Assembly (NCBI GenBank): GCA_900765185.1
Contig: CAAFQT010000245.1
Coordinates: forward strand, 1 to 17,887
Length of the DNA: 17,887 nucleotides
Source of the DNA: an uncultured Collinsella sp.
GTDB lineage: Bacteria > Actinomycetota > Coriobacteriia > Coriobacteriales > Coriobacteriaceae
Direction of reading: 5' to 3'
In this document: positions 1 through 7,622 of the stretch, one piece after another
Position numbering within the stretch: position 1 is the first letter of the stretch
Layout of the letters: the number at the start of each line of letters is the position of its first letter
Notes under the pieces: model-generated
What the model was told of the DNA's origin: nothing
Seen by the model: only the letters and a program-made list of their open reading frames with translations
Databases searched by the model: none
Translations under genes and position numbers: made by a program

Positions 1-140
1 CGCGGCCTAGTGGGCGGCGGGATCAACCGAAGGGGAAGCGGGGGCGCCGGGCGCCCGGATGCGTCATGCCGAAATGGCGCGAAGCACGCGGTTGACAAAA
101 CTATAGAGACACGTCCCATATTTGCTGCCCCACTCGCAAC
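1..140. other. Window edge, no gene called
   Basis: Two plus frames are open from the left edge: one stops at 178-180, the other at 93-95 with a basic tail. One minus frame is open leftwards from an ATG at 116-118. Any of these could be the end or start of a neighbouring gene, but none has recognisable residues or a Shine-Dalgarno site, so no call is made. A 6-bp GC hairpin lies at 42-56 without a T-run. Confidence 0.4.
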
Positions 141-716
141 TTATCTTGCCGATGGAGTTGTCGTCGTTTCGTTCGTGTGAGTCGTTTTGGCGCCGTCGCC
201 TTGTTCGTCCTCGTTCTTTTGCGCATCGGCAATGGTGGCAGCAGCTGCGACCATGCCACGCTGGGGCGCCACACCCGTCTGGTCTCGTGCGCCTTCAACA
301 AGCTCCGTGCCAACATGCGCGAGCTCGGGCGATTTGAACATCGTGCCCAGGCTCGCGCCGCCGCCGGCATAGCCAAGCGCTGCGAGCGCGATGACGACTA
401 TCGCAGCAACGACCACGATCGGCACGTAACGATGCCAGCCTGCAGGATTGAGGCCGCTACGGCGGGCAGCACCGCGGCTAATGTAGCCAAGCGTTCCATC
501 GTGCTTGAGCTTTGAGCCCACCACGCGCCTTCGTCCCCACAACGAGGACTCGGCCTGCATGGCCAAGCGAGCGCTTGCCGAAGGATAGCCATATTTTGTG
601 CGCTTGAACGAGCCGTCGAACCCCGAGGCGCTTTTGCCCCACGTCCGCGAAGTCGTACGTCGGCTGACCGGCGCCGTACTTCGCTTTGTTCGGTTCGGTT
701 TTGAAGTCTCCGCCAT
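141..716 (-). CDS. Hypothetical one-pass membrane protein
   Basis: About 191 residues from the chosen ATG. I do not recognise the family. The first ~95 residues are very basic and Ser/Thr/Arg-rich. One hydrophobic segment (YVPIVVVAAIVVIALAALGY) follows at about residues 97-116, then a polar, acidic Ala/Thr-rich tail of about 75 residues. This looks like a bitopic protein with a cytoplasmic basic N-terminus and an external tail. The frame extends upstream to a GTG at 770, but that GTG overlaps the predicted -10 (761-766), so it would not be in the transcript. The ATG at 714-716 follows a GGGGGAG run that is closer than usual. It lies 83 bp downstream of the AAA+ regulator on the same strand and has its own promoter. 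The function is unknown. Confidence 0.6.
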   Translation of the reverse strand: MAETSKPNRTKRSTAPVSRRTTSRTWGKSASGFDGSFKRTKYGYPSASARLAMQAESSLWGRRRVVGSKLKHDGTLGYISRGAARRSGLNPAGWHRYVPIVVVAAIVVIALAALGYAGGGASLGTMFKSPELAHVGTELVEGARDQTGVAPQRGMVAAAATIADAQKNEDEQGDGAKTTHTNETTTTPSAR

Positions 717-760
717 ACTCCCCCGCACGCCGTAACACAATCGAAACAATGCTTCTTTGG

Positions 761-789
761 ACTGTAGCACATGCGACGCACGCGGTCAC
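761..789 (-). promoter_or_regulatory. Promoter of the hypothetical membrane protein
   Basis: On the minus strand, GTGACC (784-789) is followed by a 17-nt spacer and TACAGT (761-766). The three bases before the -10 are TGC, which makes an extended -10. The predicted transcript would start near 754 and leave a leader of about 37 nt before the ATG at 716. Confidence 0.5.
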
Positions 790-799
790 GGCGCCTCGC

Positions 800-2017
800 T
801 CAGCGGTCGTTGTCCTTCAGCAGGCGCCATAAAGTCGTGCGGCTTATACCGAGCACCTCTGCCGCACGTGTCCTGTTGCCGTGAAGGTGCTGCAGGACCA
901 ACCGCGCGATATCGCGCTCGGTATCGGCCAGTGGACGCAAGATATACAGATCGCTATCGAGCGTCGGGGCACCAATGGTCGCGGTCTTGATAACGTCCTC
1001 CTGGGCGAGCACCTCTTTCGCCACGGCACGCTCCACCGTTCCCGCCCCCACTAATATATAGAGTCGTTCAGAGACTTCACGCAGCTGCAAGTAGTTGCGG
1101 GGCCAACGGTACGCATCGAGCGTCTCTACCGCGGCGGCGGACAACATGGGGGCACCCGTCTTAAACATATCTGCCAGATACCCCAGATAGCGCGCAACCT
1201 TTTCCGACGCGCCGTTCTGCTCGGCAATCGCCGGCGCCACACTCACTGCACATGCCAAGCGCTCGGTTACAAAAGCAGCCTGATCGCTTTCGCCGCCGCC
1301 CGGCATATCGTTTGCCGTCAACACCACATGGCAACGAGTTGCGAGCGCCGTGTCGATCATTGCGGACACGAGCTCGCGCAGACGTTGGGGGCCAACAGCA
1401 TGCCAGCCGCCCATGCAAAGTGTCAGCCCCGTTTGGAATAGCGGCGATTCGGAACTTTTGAGCAGATGGCGCCAGCCGCGATCCGTAAGCTCATCGAGCG
1501 CAACGGACACAAAGGGCTGATCGGCATAGGGTCCATCCAGGTACAGGCGTTTTGCAATCTGATCCTGCCCCGCGCCCAGCTCGCCCTCGAGCATAAGGGG
1601 CACCCCACGCGCATAGCTCCCACGTACGGGGGCAGCGACCGCCGCCGCGTCTTCGACGATGCCGTACGTGCTCGACGCGTAGCGAGCCTCGACTTCGTCG
1701 GCATTGAGCCACTCGATGCCCGCATGCGTCGCAGCGGCGCGCACCTCATGCGCCACGACCACCCAAAGCGCTCCGCGCTCCTTGGCCGTCGGGCGCACCG
1801 TCAAGCTCAACCGCACGCCCTCGTGGCCCATCACCAGGCGCGCCCCATCGCCCACGCGAGCGAGACGCTCGGAAACAAAAGCGGCGATATCCTGCTCGAG
1901 TGCCGCGTCACTCATAGTCGAGATCACAACGCCACCGCGCTCGTCGATTGCCAGCGCCGATGCTCCGGCTGCGGACAACGCCTCAATCAGAATCTGCAGC
2001 TTGGCATCGCTATCCAT
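800..2017 (-). CDS. NtrC/PrpR-like regulator with degenerate AAA+ domain and Fis-type HTH
   Basis: 405 residues from the ATG at 2015-2017, which has an AGGGG Shine-Dalgarno at good spacing; the frame runs up to 2077. Residues 1-115 form an unassigned N-terminal domain. Residues 120-345 resemble the central AAA+ domain of sigma-54 enhancer-binding proteins: GELGAGQD (145-152) lies where GExGxGKE is expected, and YRWPRNYLQLREV (303-315) matches the YxWPGNxRELRN region. Residues 365-403 are a clear Fis-type helix-turn-helix (NRTRAAEVLGISRTTLWRLL). The Walker A lysine is replaced by Gln, there is no GAFTGA loop, and no Walker B Asp-Glu pair is evident. ATP hydrolysis and sigma-54 remodelling are therefore doubtful, and it may simply bind DNA. 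It lies downstream of yeiH on the same strand and may be cotranscribed with it. Confidence 0.75.
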   Translation of the reverse strand: MDSDAKLQILIEALSAAGASALAIDERGGVVISTMSDAALEQDIAAFVSERLARVGDGARLVMGHEGVRLSLTVRPTAKERGALWVVVAHEVRAAATHAGIEWLNADEVEARYASSTYGIVEDAAAVAAPVRGSYARGVPLMLEGELGAGQDQIAKRLYLDGPYADQPFVSVALDELTDRGWRHLLKSSESPLFQTGLTLCMGGWHAVGPQRLRELVSAMIDTALATRCHVVLTANDMPGGGESDQAAFVTERLACAVSVAPAIAEQNGASEKVARYLGYLADMFKTGAPMLSAAAVETLDAYRWPRNYLQLREVSERLYILVGAGTVERAVAKEVLAQEDVIKTATIGAPTLDSDLYILRPLADTERDIARLVLQHLHGNRTRAAEVLGISRTTLWRLLKDNDR

Positions 2018-2142
2018 GATTTGCCCCTGTCCGCGGCGACGTGCAACCGCCGACGGTCGCACGACCGAATGTTTCAAAATTGAACGATATTACTCACCAA
2101 ACACTATAGGGCAAAAGTCGCCGTCCTGCGAGTATATGAATT

Positions 2143-2243
2143 GCCCCGCATCGCCATCCTGGCGGGGCGATAAGAGCTCTTCGGGACCTATCAACCTGCG
2201 GACAAGCCATACCCGCAAGAGCTCCTATCGCTCCACCGCAGGT
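2143..2243 (-). promoter_or_regulatory. Overlapping inverted repeats in the yeiH-regulator gap (possible attenuator)
   Basis: Three helices can be drawn. Helix 1 is an 8-bp perfect repeat, 2236-2243 with 2194-2201 (ACCTGCGG/CCGCAGGT). Helix 2 is a 16-position repeat with two mismatches, 2219-2234 with 2164-2179. Helix 3 is a 7-bp repeat, 2162-2168 with 2143-2149. Helices 1 and 2 interleave, and helices 2 and 3 share bases, so alternative folds are implied. No T-run follows helix 3. A TATAGT at 2103-2108 could be a -10 for the regulator, but it has no matching -35. Confidence 0.4.
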
Positions 2244-2283
2244 ATGCGCTCGCCAGCACGCAACACGCAAATCAGCTACTTCT

Positions 2284-3318
2284 CTACCAGATTCCCAGCA
2301 CGTGCTGCATTCCCAAACTCATGCATGCAATGCCAATCCAGCAGCAAAAGCCCAACGCGATGGGTTTGCCGCCCTTTTTGACCAGCTCGACGATATCGGT
2401 ATTAAAGCCAATAGCCGCCATGGCCATCACGATAAAGAACTTCGACAGCTCCTTGATGGGCGCCGTAATGGACGCAGGAAGCTGAAGCACCGTGGTGATC
2501 ACGCTCGCCAGCACAAAGAACAGCACGAACATGGGAAACGCACGTTTAAGCGAGAACGTGCTTTTGGCGTCGCCGCCGGCCTTGCGCGCCAGATGCATCT
2601 GCCAGCATGCGAGAGCCAATGTAATGGGAATAATGGCCAGCGTCCTGGTGAGCTTAACCACTGTGGCGCTTTCGAGCACATTGGCGCCGGGATGCATGCT
2701 ATCCCAGGCGCTCGCCGCAGCCGTTACCGACGAGGTGTCGTTGATGGCGGTGCCGGCAAACAGGCCAAAGCCCTCGTTGGTCAGCCCGAGCATGCCGCCG
2801 AGCGTCGGAAACACGAGCGCCGCGATAACGTTAAACAGGAAGATGACCGAAATGGCTTGGGCAATCTCGCGATCGTCGGCATCGATGACGGGCGCGGTCG
2901 CAGCGATGGCCGAACCGCCGCAAATCGACGAGCCCACACCCACAAGCGTCGCAATCTTGCCCGGCACGTTCATAACGCGGCAGAGCACGACGGCGATGAC
3001 AAGCGAGGTCGAGATCGTCGCCACGATAATCGGCAGCGACTGGGCGCCCTTGGACAGAATCTGGGAGAGGTTCATGCCAAAGCCAAGCAGGATAACCGCG
3101 TACTGCAAGACTTTTTTAGACGTATAGGTGACACCGGCGGCGAGCTGTTCGCGACGATTCTTGGGAAAGACGAGCGCCAGAACCATGCCAAAGAGAATGG
3201 CAAATACCGGACCGCCGACCACCTCAATTTGTTTGCCGAGCAACGTCGCGGGGATAGCGATGATCAGGCAGAACAAGACGCCTTTCCAGCGCTCGCGTAC
3301 GATATTTGCCAGTTGCAT
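2284..3318 (-). CDS. yeiH: YeiH-family putative sulfate exporter
   Basis: 344 residues, usual for the family (UPF0324/YeiH, often annotated as a putative sulfate exporter; the substrate is not firmly established). It is strongly hydrophobic with about ten membrane segments, including LFCLIIAIPATLLG near residue 20, ISVIFLFNVIAALVFP near 160 and a C-terminal GFCCWIGIACMSLGM. The conserved Gly-rich loop GVGSSICGGSAIAATAP (about 126-142) and the GTAINDTSSVTAAA segment (about 188-201) are the family landmarks. The start has AAGGA 8 nt upstream. It diverges from the GntR regulator across 163 bp and precedes the AAA+ regulator on its own strand, so it has candidate regulators on both sides. Confidence 0.85.
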   Translation of the reverse strand: MQLANIVRERWKGVLFCLIIAIPATLLGKQIEVVGGPVFAILFGMVLALVFPKNRREQLAAGVTYTSKKVLQYAVILLGFGMNLSQILSKGAQSLPIIVATISTSLVIAVVLCRVMNVPGKIATLVGVGSSICGGSAIAATAPVIDADDREIAQAISVIFLFNVIAALVFPTLGGMLGLTNEGFGLFAGTAINDTSSVTAAASAWDSMHPGANVLESATVVKLTRTLAIIPITLALACWQMHLARKAGGDAKSTFSLKRAFPMFVLFFVLASVITTVLQLPASITAPIKELSKFFIVMAMAAIGFNTDIVELVKKGGKPIALGFCCWIGIACMSLGMQHVLGIW

Positions 3319-3481
3319 ATGGGAGTCCTTCTTTCTATTTCACGTTTGCGACGGCTTATGATACGGCAATGTTGAGCACAGCCCTGCGCAAATACAGACT
3401 AAGATGCCGCAATAGTTCTCGGGCAACAGCCGAATTACCCACCGCGGAGAGCTGGTTCGCGGCATAATAAACAACTGACAT
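3319..3481. promoter_or_regulatory. Divergent yeiH / gntR intergenic region
   Basis: This 163-bp region must hold promoters for both divergent genes. CATAAT at 3463-3468 (plus) and TATCAT on the minus strand near 3357-3362 are possible -10 elements, but neither has a good -35. I could not identify a clear FadR-type palindromic operator by eye. Confidence 0.35.
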
Positions 3482-4213
3482 ATGAGTTTGATAGAACAGT
3501 TGCGAGGCGCAATGGAAGAATCGATGCACATCGGCGAGCAGGAAACGAGCCTACAGGACCAGTCCTACCACACCATTCGGCGCAAAATCGTCTACCTGGA
3601 CTACAAGCCGGGCGAAAAGCTCGGCGTCAAGCAGCTTTGCGATGACCTGGATATGGGACGCACCCCTGTGCGCGAGGCGCTGGTGCGTCTGGCGCAAGAG
3701 GGTCTGGTGCGCACCGTGCCCCAAAGCGGCACCTATGTCTCGCCCATCAACCTCACCTTTGCCGAGAGCGCCTGCTACATTCGCGAACACTTGGAAAAAC
3801 AGGTGATTGTGGAGTGCTGCGCCCGTGCCACCTCGGCAGGCATCGAGCAGCTCGACCGAGCCATCGCGCTGCAGGAAAAGGCCATGGCCGAAGAGGATCG
3901 CATTGGATTCTTTTTAAGCGACAACCTCATGCACCGCATGATCTTTAGCATCGCGTGCCGCAGCACCGTGTGGTCGTGGCTCGAGGCGACCAATGCCGAC
4001 CTGGAGCGCTTCCGCTGGCTGCGCGCCGCCACGCAAGTTCTCGACAATCAGGACATCGTGAACGAGCACAAGCAGATTCGCCGCGCTATCGCCGGTCGCG
4101 ACCCCATCGAAGCGAGCTTTTTGGTCAGCAAGCACCTGCACATGATGTTCCGCAACCAAACCGAGGTTCTGGACCAGTTCCCCGAGTACTTCGAGACCAG
4201 CAAGCTCCGCTAA
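3482..4213 (+). CDS. GntR family transcriptional regulator, FadR/FCD subfamily
   Basis: 243 residues from the longest start. The N-terminal winged helix (about 28-88) has the GntR signature MGRTPVREALVRLAQEGLV (58-76) and the wing QSGTYVSP. Residues 95-235 form an FCD effector domain. D147, H151, H196 and H218 match the Asp/three-His metal-binding set of that subfamily. Effectors of FCD regulators are usually organic acids or related metabolites; this one cannot be named. The ATG at 3482 has no Shine-Dalgarno. The ATG at 3512 has GAGG 4 nt upstream and the one at 3524 has GGAAGA, so the true protein may start 10 or 14 residues later. It is divergent from yeiH, a common arrangement for a local regulator. 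The stop codon overlaps the start of a dispersed repeat. Confidence 0.9.
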   Translation: MSLIEQLRGAMEESMHIGEQETSLQDQSYHTIRRKIVYLDYKPGEKLGVKQLCDDLDMGRTPVREALVRLAQEGLVRTVPQSGTYVSPINLTFAESACYIREHLEKQVIVECCARATSAGIEQLDRAIALQEKAMAEEDRIGFFLSDNLMHRMIFSIACRSTVWSWLEATNADLERFRWLRAATQVLDNQDIVNEHKQIRRAIAGRDPIEASFLVSKHLHMMFRNQTEVLDQFPEYFETSKLR

Positions 4214-4257
4214 CCTGCCAAAAAGGGACAGGTTCATTTTGGCGGGTTTTATCTGGT
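4211..4257 (+). repeat. Dispersed palindromic repeat, copy A
   Basis: A hairpin with arms AACCTGCCAAAA (4212-4223) and TTTTGGCGGGTT (4237-4248), a 13-nt loop containing GGGACAGGTT, and a trailing TTATCTGG. It begins inside the stop codon of the GntR gene and ends in a T-rich stretch, so it may also act as that gene's terminator. The same element occurs at about 6394, 9584 and 11672. Confidence 0.85.
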
Positions 4258-4264
4258 CAAATGC

Positions 4265-4304
4265 AAAAAAGGCCCGGCTCCGTCTTGATGCGGAGCCGGG
4301 CCTT
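4265..4304 (-). terminator. Rho-independent terminator of glmS
   Basis: A 14-bp perfect stem (4269-4282 with 4291-4304, core GGCCCGGCTCCG) with an 8-nt loop. On the minus strand it is followed by six T residues. It lies 24 bp beyond the glmS stop. Confidence 0.9.
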
Positions 4305-4327
4305 AGTCGCTAGAACGGCGGAACCAA

Positions 4328-6175
4328 CTACTCTACCGTGACGCTCTTGGCCAGGTTACGGGGCTGGTCGACGTCGCAACCTCGCAGGATGGCCACCTCG
4401 CGAGCGAGCAACTGCAGCGGGACGCTCGCCGTGATGGGGCTGAACACGTCGCGGACTGCCGGCACGCGGATGATGCAGTCGGCGATCTTGTTGATCTCCT
4501 CGTCGCCCTCGGTGGCAACGACGATGACCTTGGCGCCGCGCGCCTTGCACTCCATAAGGTTCGATACGGTCTTGTCGTAGGTGGCACTCTTGGTGGCCAC
4601 AGCGATGACAGGGAAGCCCGGGTCGATCAGGGCAATGGGGCCGTGCTTCATCTCACCGGCGGCGTAGGCCTCGGCGTGCAGGTAGCTGACCTCCTTGAGC
4701 TTGAGCGCGCCCTCGTAGGAAATAGCGGCACCCATGCCACGGCCCACGAACAGCGCCGACTGCGCGTCCTTGCACAGCAGGGCGGCCTCATGAACGGCCT
4801 CGGTTTGGGTATCCAAAATCCACTGGATCTGCTCGGCCGTATCGGAAAGCTCGCGGAACAGCATGCGCGCCTGCTTGGTGGTCAGACGGTACTTAACCTG
4901 CGCCAGCAGCAGAGCCAGCAGCGTAAGGCTCACGACCTGACCGATAAAGCTCTTGGTCGAGGCGACCGCGATCTCCTTGTTGGCCTTGGTGTAGATGACG
5001 CCGTCGCTCTCACGCGCCACCGGGCTGCCCACCACGTTGGTGATGCCGAAGACCTTGGCGCCCTTGATGCGCGCGTCGCGAATGGCGGCAAGGGTGTCGG
5101 CCGTCTCGCCCGACTGGGACACAGCCACGACAAGCGTCGTCGGCGTGATGATGGGATTGCGATAGCGGAACTCGCTGGCCGCCTCAACCTCGGTGGGGAT
5201 GCGAGCCCAGCCCTCAATAAGGTTCTTGGCGATGAGGCCAGCGTGATAGCTAGTGCCGCAAGCGATCACGTAGACGCGGTCGATGTCGTTGAGTTCCTCG
5301 AGGGACAGGCCCAGCTCGTCGATATCGAGCTCGCCGGCGGGGGTCATACGGCCCACCAGCGTATCGCGCACGACGCGCGGCTGCTCGTGGATTTCCTTGA
5401 GCATAAAGTCGGGATAACCGCCCTTTTCTGCCATGTCCAGGTCCCAGTCGATGTGGGTGACCTTGGGCTCGATGACGTTGCCGGCCTCGTCGGTGTACTC
5501 GACGCCTGCGGGCGTGAGCTTGGCAAACTGACCGTCCTCGAGCACCACGACATCGCGGGTGGCGTCGATGAGCGCGATGACATCGGAGGCGACATAGGAG
5601 CCGGTTTCGCCCACGCCGACCACAATCGGGGAGTCCTTGCGCGCCACGGCGATCACGCCGGGCTCGTCAGCGCACACGGCGGCCAGACCATAGGCACCGA
5701 CCACGTGGGTGCAAGCCTCGCGCACGGAGGCCATCAGGTCGTGCGTCTCGGCATAAGCCTCTTCGATCAGATGCGCGAAGACCTCGGTATCGGTCTCGCT
5801 CTTAAAGTGGTGGCCGCGGCCCTCCAGCTCTTCGCGCAGCTCGGCGAAGTTCTCGATGATGCCGTTGTGGACGATGGCGATACGACCGTCGCAGCTGGTG
5901 TGGGGGTGAGCGTTAACGACGGAGGGCTTGCCGTGGGTGGCCCAACGGGTATGGCCGATACCGCAGGTAGCGTCGCTGTCGATGTTGGAAAGCTCGCTCT
6001 CCAGACCCGCGACCTTGCCCACGCGGCGGATGACGTCGAGGTGCGCCGCGGCGCCCTCGCCCACCTCGAGCGCGACGCCCGAGGAGTCATAGCCGCGATA
6101 CTCCATACGCTTGAGGCCCGTGACCAGGATGTTCTTTGCAATATCAGAGCCGGTGTAGCCGACGATTCCGCACAT
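4328..6175 (-). CDS. glmS: Glutamine--fructose-6-phosphate aminotransferase (isomerizing)
   Basis: 615 residues, full length. GlmS makes glucosamine-6-phosphate from fructose-6-phosphate and glutamine, the first step to UDP-GlcNAc and peptidoglycan. The N-terminus MCGIVGYTGSD gives the catalytic Cys after Met removal. GHTRWATHG, NGIIENFAELR and the SETDTEVFAHL stretch are glutaminase landmarks. Two SIS domains follow, with CGTSYHAGL and SQSGETADTLAA in the first and the FVGRGMGAAISYEGALKLKE region in the second. The C-terminus DQPRNLAKSVTVE is the family's typical end. The start has AAGGGA 8 nt upstream. It is monocistronic, with its own promoter, upstream inverted repeat and terminator. No glmS ribozyme was recognised in the short leader. 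Confidence 0.98.
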   Translation of the reverse strand: MCGIVGYTGSDIAKNILVTGLKRMEYRGYDSSGVALEVGEGAAAHLDVIRRVGKVAGLESELSNIDSDATCGIGHTRWATHGKPSVVNAHPHTSCDGRIAIVHNGIIENFAELREELEGRGHHFKSETDTEVFAHLIEEAYAETHDLMASVREACTHVVGAYGLAAVCADEPGVIAVARKDSPIVVGVGETGSYVASDVIALIDATRDVVVLEDGQFAKLTPAGVEYTDEAGNVIEPKVTHIDWDLDMAEKGGYPDFMLKEIHEQPRVVRDTLVGRMTPAGELDIDELGLSLEELNDIDRVYVIACGTSYHAGLIAKNLIEGWARIPTEVEAASEFRYRNPIITPTTLVVAVSQSGETADTLAAIRDARIKGAKVFGITNVVGSPVARESDGVIYTKANKEIAVASTKSFIGQVVSLTLLALLLAQVKYRLTTKQARMLFRELSDTAEQIQWILDTQTEAVHEAALLCKDAQSALFVGRGMGAAISYEGALKLKEVSYLHAEAYAAGEMKHGPIALIDPGFPVIAVATKSATYDKTVSNLMECKARGAKVIVVATEGDEEINKIADCIIRVPAVRDVFSPITASVPLQLLAREVAILRGCDVDQPRNLAKSVTVE

Positions 6176-6249
6176 AAGATAAATCCCTTCGTTCGCGTGA
6201 CTGCAAGACGTCCACGCACAAGGGGCGCTGAGACGTATAACGTTCGAGT

Positions 6250-6255
6250 ATTGTA
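6250..6255 (-). promoter_or_regulatory. glmS -10 element
   Basis: TACAAT on the minus strand about 75 bp before the glmS start. No consensus -35 is found 16-18 bp upstream. The inverted repeat at 6285-6310 covers roughly the -40 to -65 area, so activation or repression there is plausible. Confidence 0.4.
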
Positions 6256-6276
6256 CTCACGCAAACGCAAGCTGAT

Positions 6277-6310
6277 ATACCAGAAGTGGTATCTCAACTT
6301 AGATACCACT
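6277..6310. promoter_or_regulatory. Candidate operator upstream of glmS
   Basis: A perfect 10-bp inverted repeat, AGTGGTATCT (6285-6294) and AGATACCACT (6301-6310), with a 6-nt spacer. A third half-site, ATACCA, lies at 6277-6282. The half-site GTGGTAT resembles the TGGT/ACCA halves of amino-sugar GntR regulators (NagR/DasR class), although here the halves are farther apart than in those known sites. Assignment to a regulator is inference. Confidence 0.5.
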
Positions 6311-6337
6311 CGATGCACACACGTCCAGCCGGTCCAA

Positions 6338-6372
6338 ACCACCACAAAGGTGCCTGCCCCCTTCGTGGTGGT
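6338..6372. repeat. GTGGTGGT hairpin
   Basis: Arms ACCACCAC (6338-6345) and GTGGTGGT (6365-6372), one mismatch, then AAGG/CCTT closing a pyrimidine-rich loop. It sits between the glmS operator and repeat copy B. Only one copy is in this window, so whether it is a repeat family cannot be judged here. Confidence 0.5.
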
Positions 6373-6393
6373 CGCGCTGGCAATAGCGTTTGC

Positions 6394-6438
6394 CCAGATA
6401 AAACCTGCCAAAATAAACCTGTCCCTTTTTGGAAGGTT
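6394..6438 (-). repeat. Dispersed palindromic repeat, copy B (inverted orientation)
   Basis: The same element as copy A, on the minus strand. Arms are AACCTGCCAAAA (6402-6413) and TTTTGGAAGGTT (6427-6438), and the loop reads GGGACAGGTTTA on the minus strand. It lies immediately upstream of the lacI-type gene's extended -10 and overlaps its -35 position. Confidence 0.85.
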
Positions 6439-6443
6439 TGGGA

Positions 6444-6452
6444 TGCTACAAT
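6444..6452 (+). promoter_or_regulatory. Extended -10 promoter of the LacI-family gene
   Basis: TGC followed directly by TACAAT, 35 bp before the start codon. No consensus -35 is present; the expected position falls inside repeat copy B. Confidence 0.55.
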
Positions 6453-6487
6453 CTGGCTTGTACTTGAAACGCATCAAAGGGGCCGCT

Positions 6488-7597
6488 ATGGCAAAGGTAA
6501 AAATCAGCGACGTCGCGCGCGAGGCCGGGGTTTCGTTGGGCACGGTTTCCAACGCGCTCAACCACCCCGAAAAGCTGCGCCCCGAGACCCTCAAGCTCAT
6601 CAACGAGACCATCAATCGCCTTGGCTACCTGCCCAACCAAAGCGCCCGTCAGCTCGCGGGCGGCGCCACCAAGTCCTTTGGCCTGGTGCTCCCCCGTCTC
6701 GATCACGGCTTTTCGCTCCAAATCGCCAGCGGAGCCCACAACGAGGCCCGCAAGCACGGCTACGACTTGCTCATCGCCAACGCCGATAACGACGATATTC
6801 TCGAGGACCATTACCTGCGCTACTTTATGGGCACCCAGATGTCCGGCGTCATGGTTCAGCCCATGGCATCCCCCGACTGGCACCCCGCCATGACCAAGAT
6901 GCCCGTGCCGATCGTCCATCTGGACATCCATTGCTCCGAGCCCGGCTACTACGTAGCGGCCGACAACGAGGCCCAGGGTCGCATCATTGCCGAACTTGCT
7001 ATCGCCCGCGGCGCGCACCATATTGTCGTCGTCGGCCGAGCAGCATTTATGCAACTCACCCTGCGCGTCCTTGGCATTCATAAGGCGCTCGCCCTGCACC
7101 CCGATATCAAGATCGAAGTCATCGACGCCGGCGAGTGGAACACGGCGGCCGACGGCTATGGTATCGGCAACCAAATCGCCGAGCGCCCCGCGGACGAACG
7201 TCCCGATTTTGTCGTCGGCCTGACCGATGTGTTGGCCTCGGGCGTCGTTTCGGCACTGGTCGACAAGGGCATCTCTGTCCCCGGGCAAGTACGCGTGGCC
7301 GGATGCGACGGCAACCCGCTCGCTTGGAGCGGATCGGTCCCGCTCACTACGGTAGCGCCCCCGGGCTACGAGATTGGCCGCAAGGGTGTCCAACTGCTGA
7401 TGGAGCAAATCGAGAACAAGGCCCCGGCAAAGATCAAGCATATCCGTGTCGGCTCCGCAGCGCGTACCGTCACCGCAGTCGCCGCCGAGGATATCAACCG
7501 CCAAGAACTGGTACGTCCGTTCCTACTGGAACGCGCCAGCACCCAGGCAAGCAGCCAGACCGACGCCACGGCCATCAACCTCGGTGCGTATCTATAG
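6488..7597 (+). CDS. LacI family transcriptional regulator
   Basis: 369 residues from the ATG at 6488, which has AAAGGGG at good spacing. Residues 4-25 are the LacI helix-turn-helix (VKISDVAREAGVSLGTVSNAL), followed by the hinge GYLPNQSARQLAGG (46-59). Residues 63-340 form the periplasmic-binding-protein-like effector domain (FGLVLPRLDHGF, the ADNEAQGR segment, and RVAGCDGNPLAW near 280). Such proteins usually bind a sugar or nucleoside and repress catabolic genes. The ligand cannot be read from the sequence, and no obvious sugar operon is adjacent, so it may act elsewhere or on itself. It is divergent from glmS. The frame continues open far upstream (to 4643) through the antisense of glmS; that extension is not real coding sequence. 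Confidence 0.93.
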   Translation: MAKVKISDVAREAGVSLGTVSNALNHPEKLRPETLKLINETINRLGYLPNQSARQLAGGATKSFGLVLPRLDHGFSLQIASGAHNEARKHGYDLLIANADNDDILEDHYLRYFMGTQMSGVMVQPMASPDWHPAMTKMPVPIVHLDIHCSEPGYYVAADNEAQGRIIAELAIARGAHHIVVVGRAAFMQLTLRVLGIHKALALHPDIKIEVIDAGEWNTAADGYGIGNQIAERPADERPDFVVGLTDVLASGVVSALVDKGISVPGQVRVAGCDGNPLAWSGSVPLTTVAPPGYEIGRKGVQLLMEQIENKAPAKIKHIRVGSAARTVTAVAAEDINRQELVRPFLLERASTQASSQTDATAINLGAYL

Positions 7598-7622
7598 CAC
7601 GCCCGCGAGTATGCTAAGTCGC

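Noticed and set aside
92..122. TTGACA at 92-97 as a plus-strand promoter
   Set aside because: The nearest -10 candidates are poorly matched or at a 19-nt spacing, and there is no credible plus-strand gene after it.
2302..3375. 357-residue plus-strand ORF antisense to yeiH
   Set aside because: It is rich in His, Arg, Asp and Gln, the typical mirror of a hydrophobic membrane gene. No family is recognised, and the minus strand encodes a clear transporter.
6176..6243. glmS ribozyme in the leader
   Set aside because: The leader after the predicted start is about 70 nt, too short for the ribozyme, and no ribozyme core was recognised.
4643..6487. Long open frame (plus) antisense to glmS that runs in frame into the LacI-family gene
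   Set aside because: The antisense part has a composition typical of the reverse of a GC-rich gene and no recognisable domain, while glmS is unmistakable on the other strand. The LacI-family protein has its own promoter, Shine-Dalgarno and ATG at 6488.
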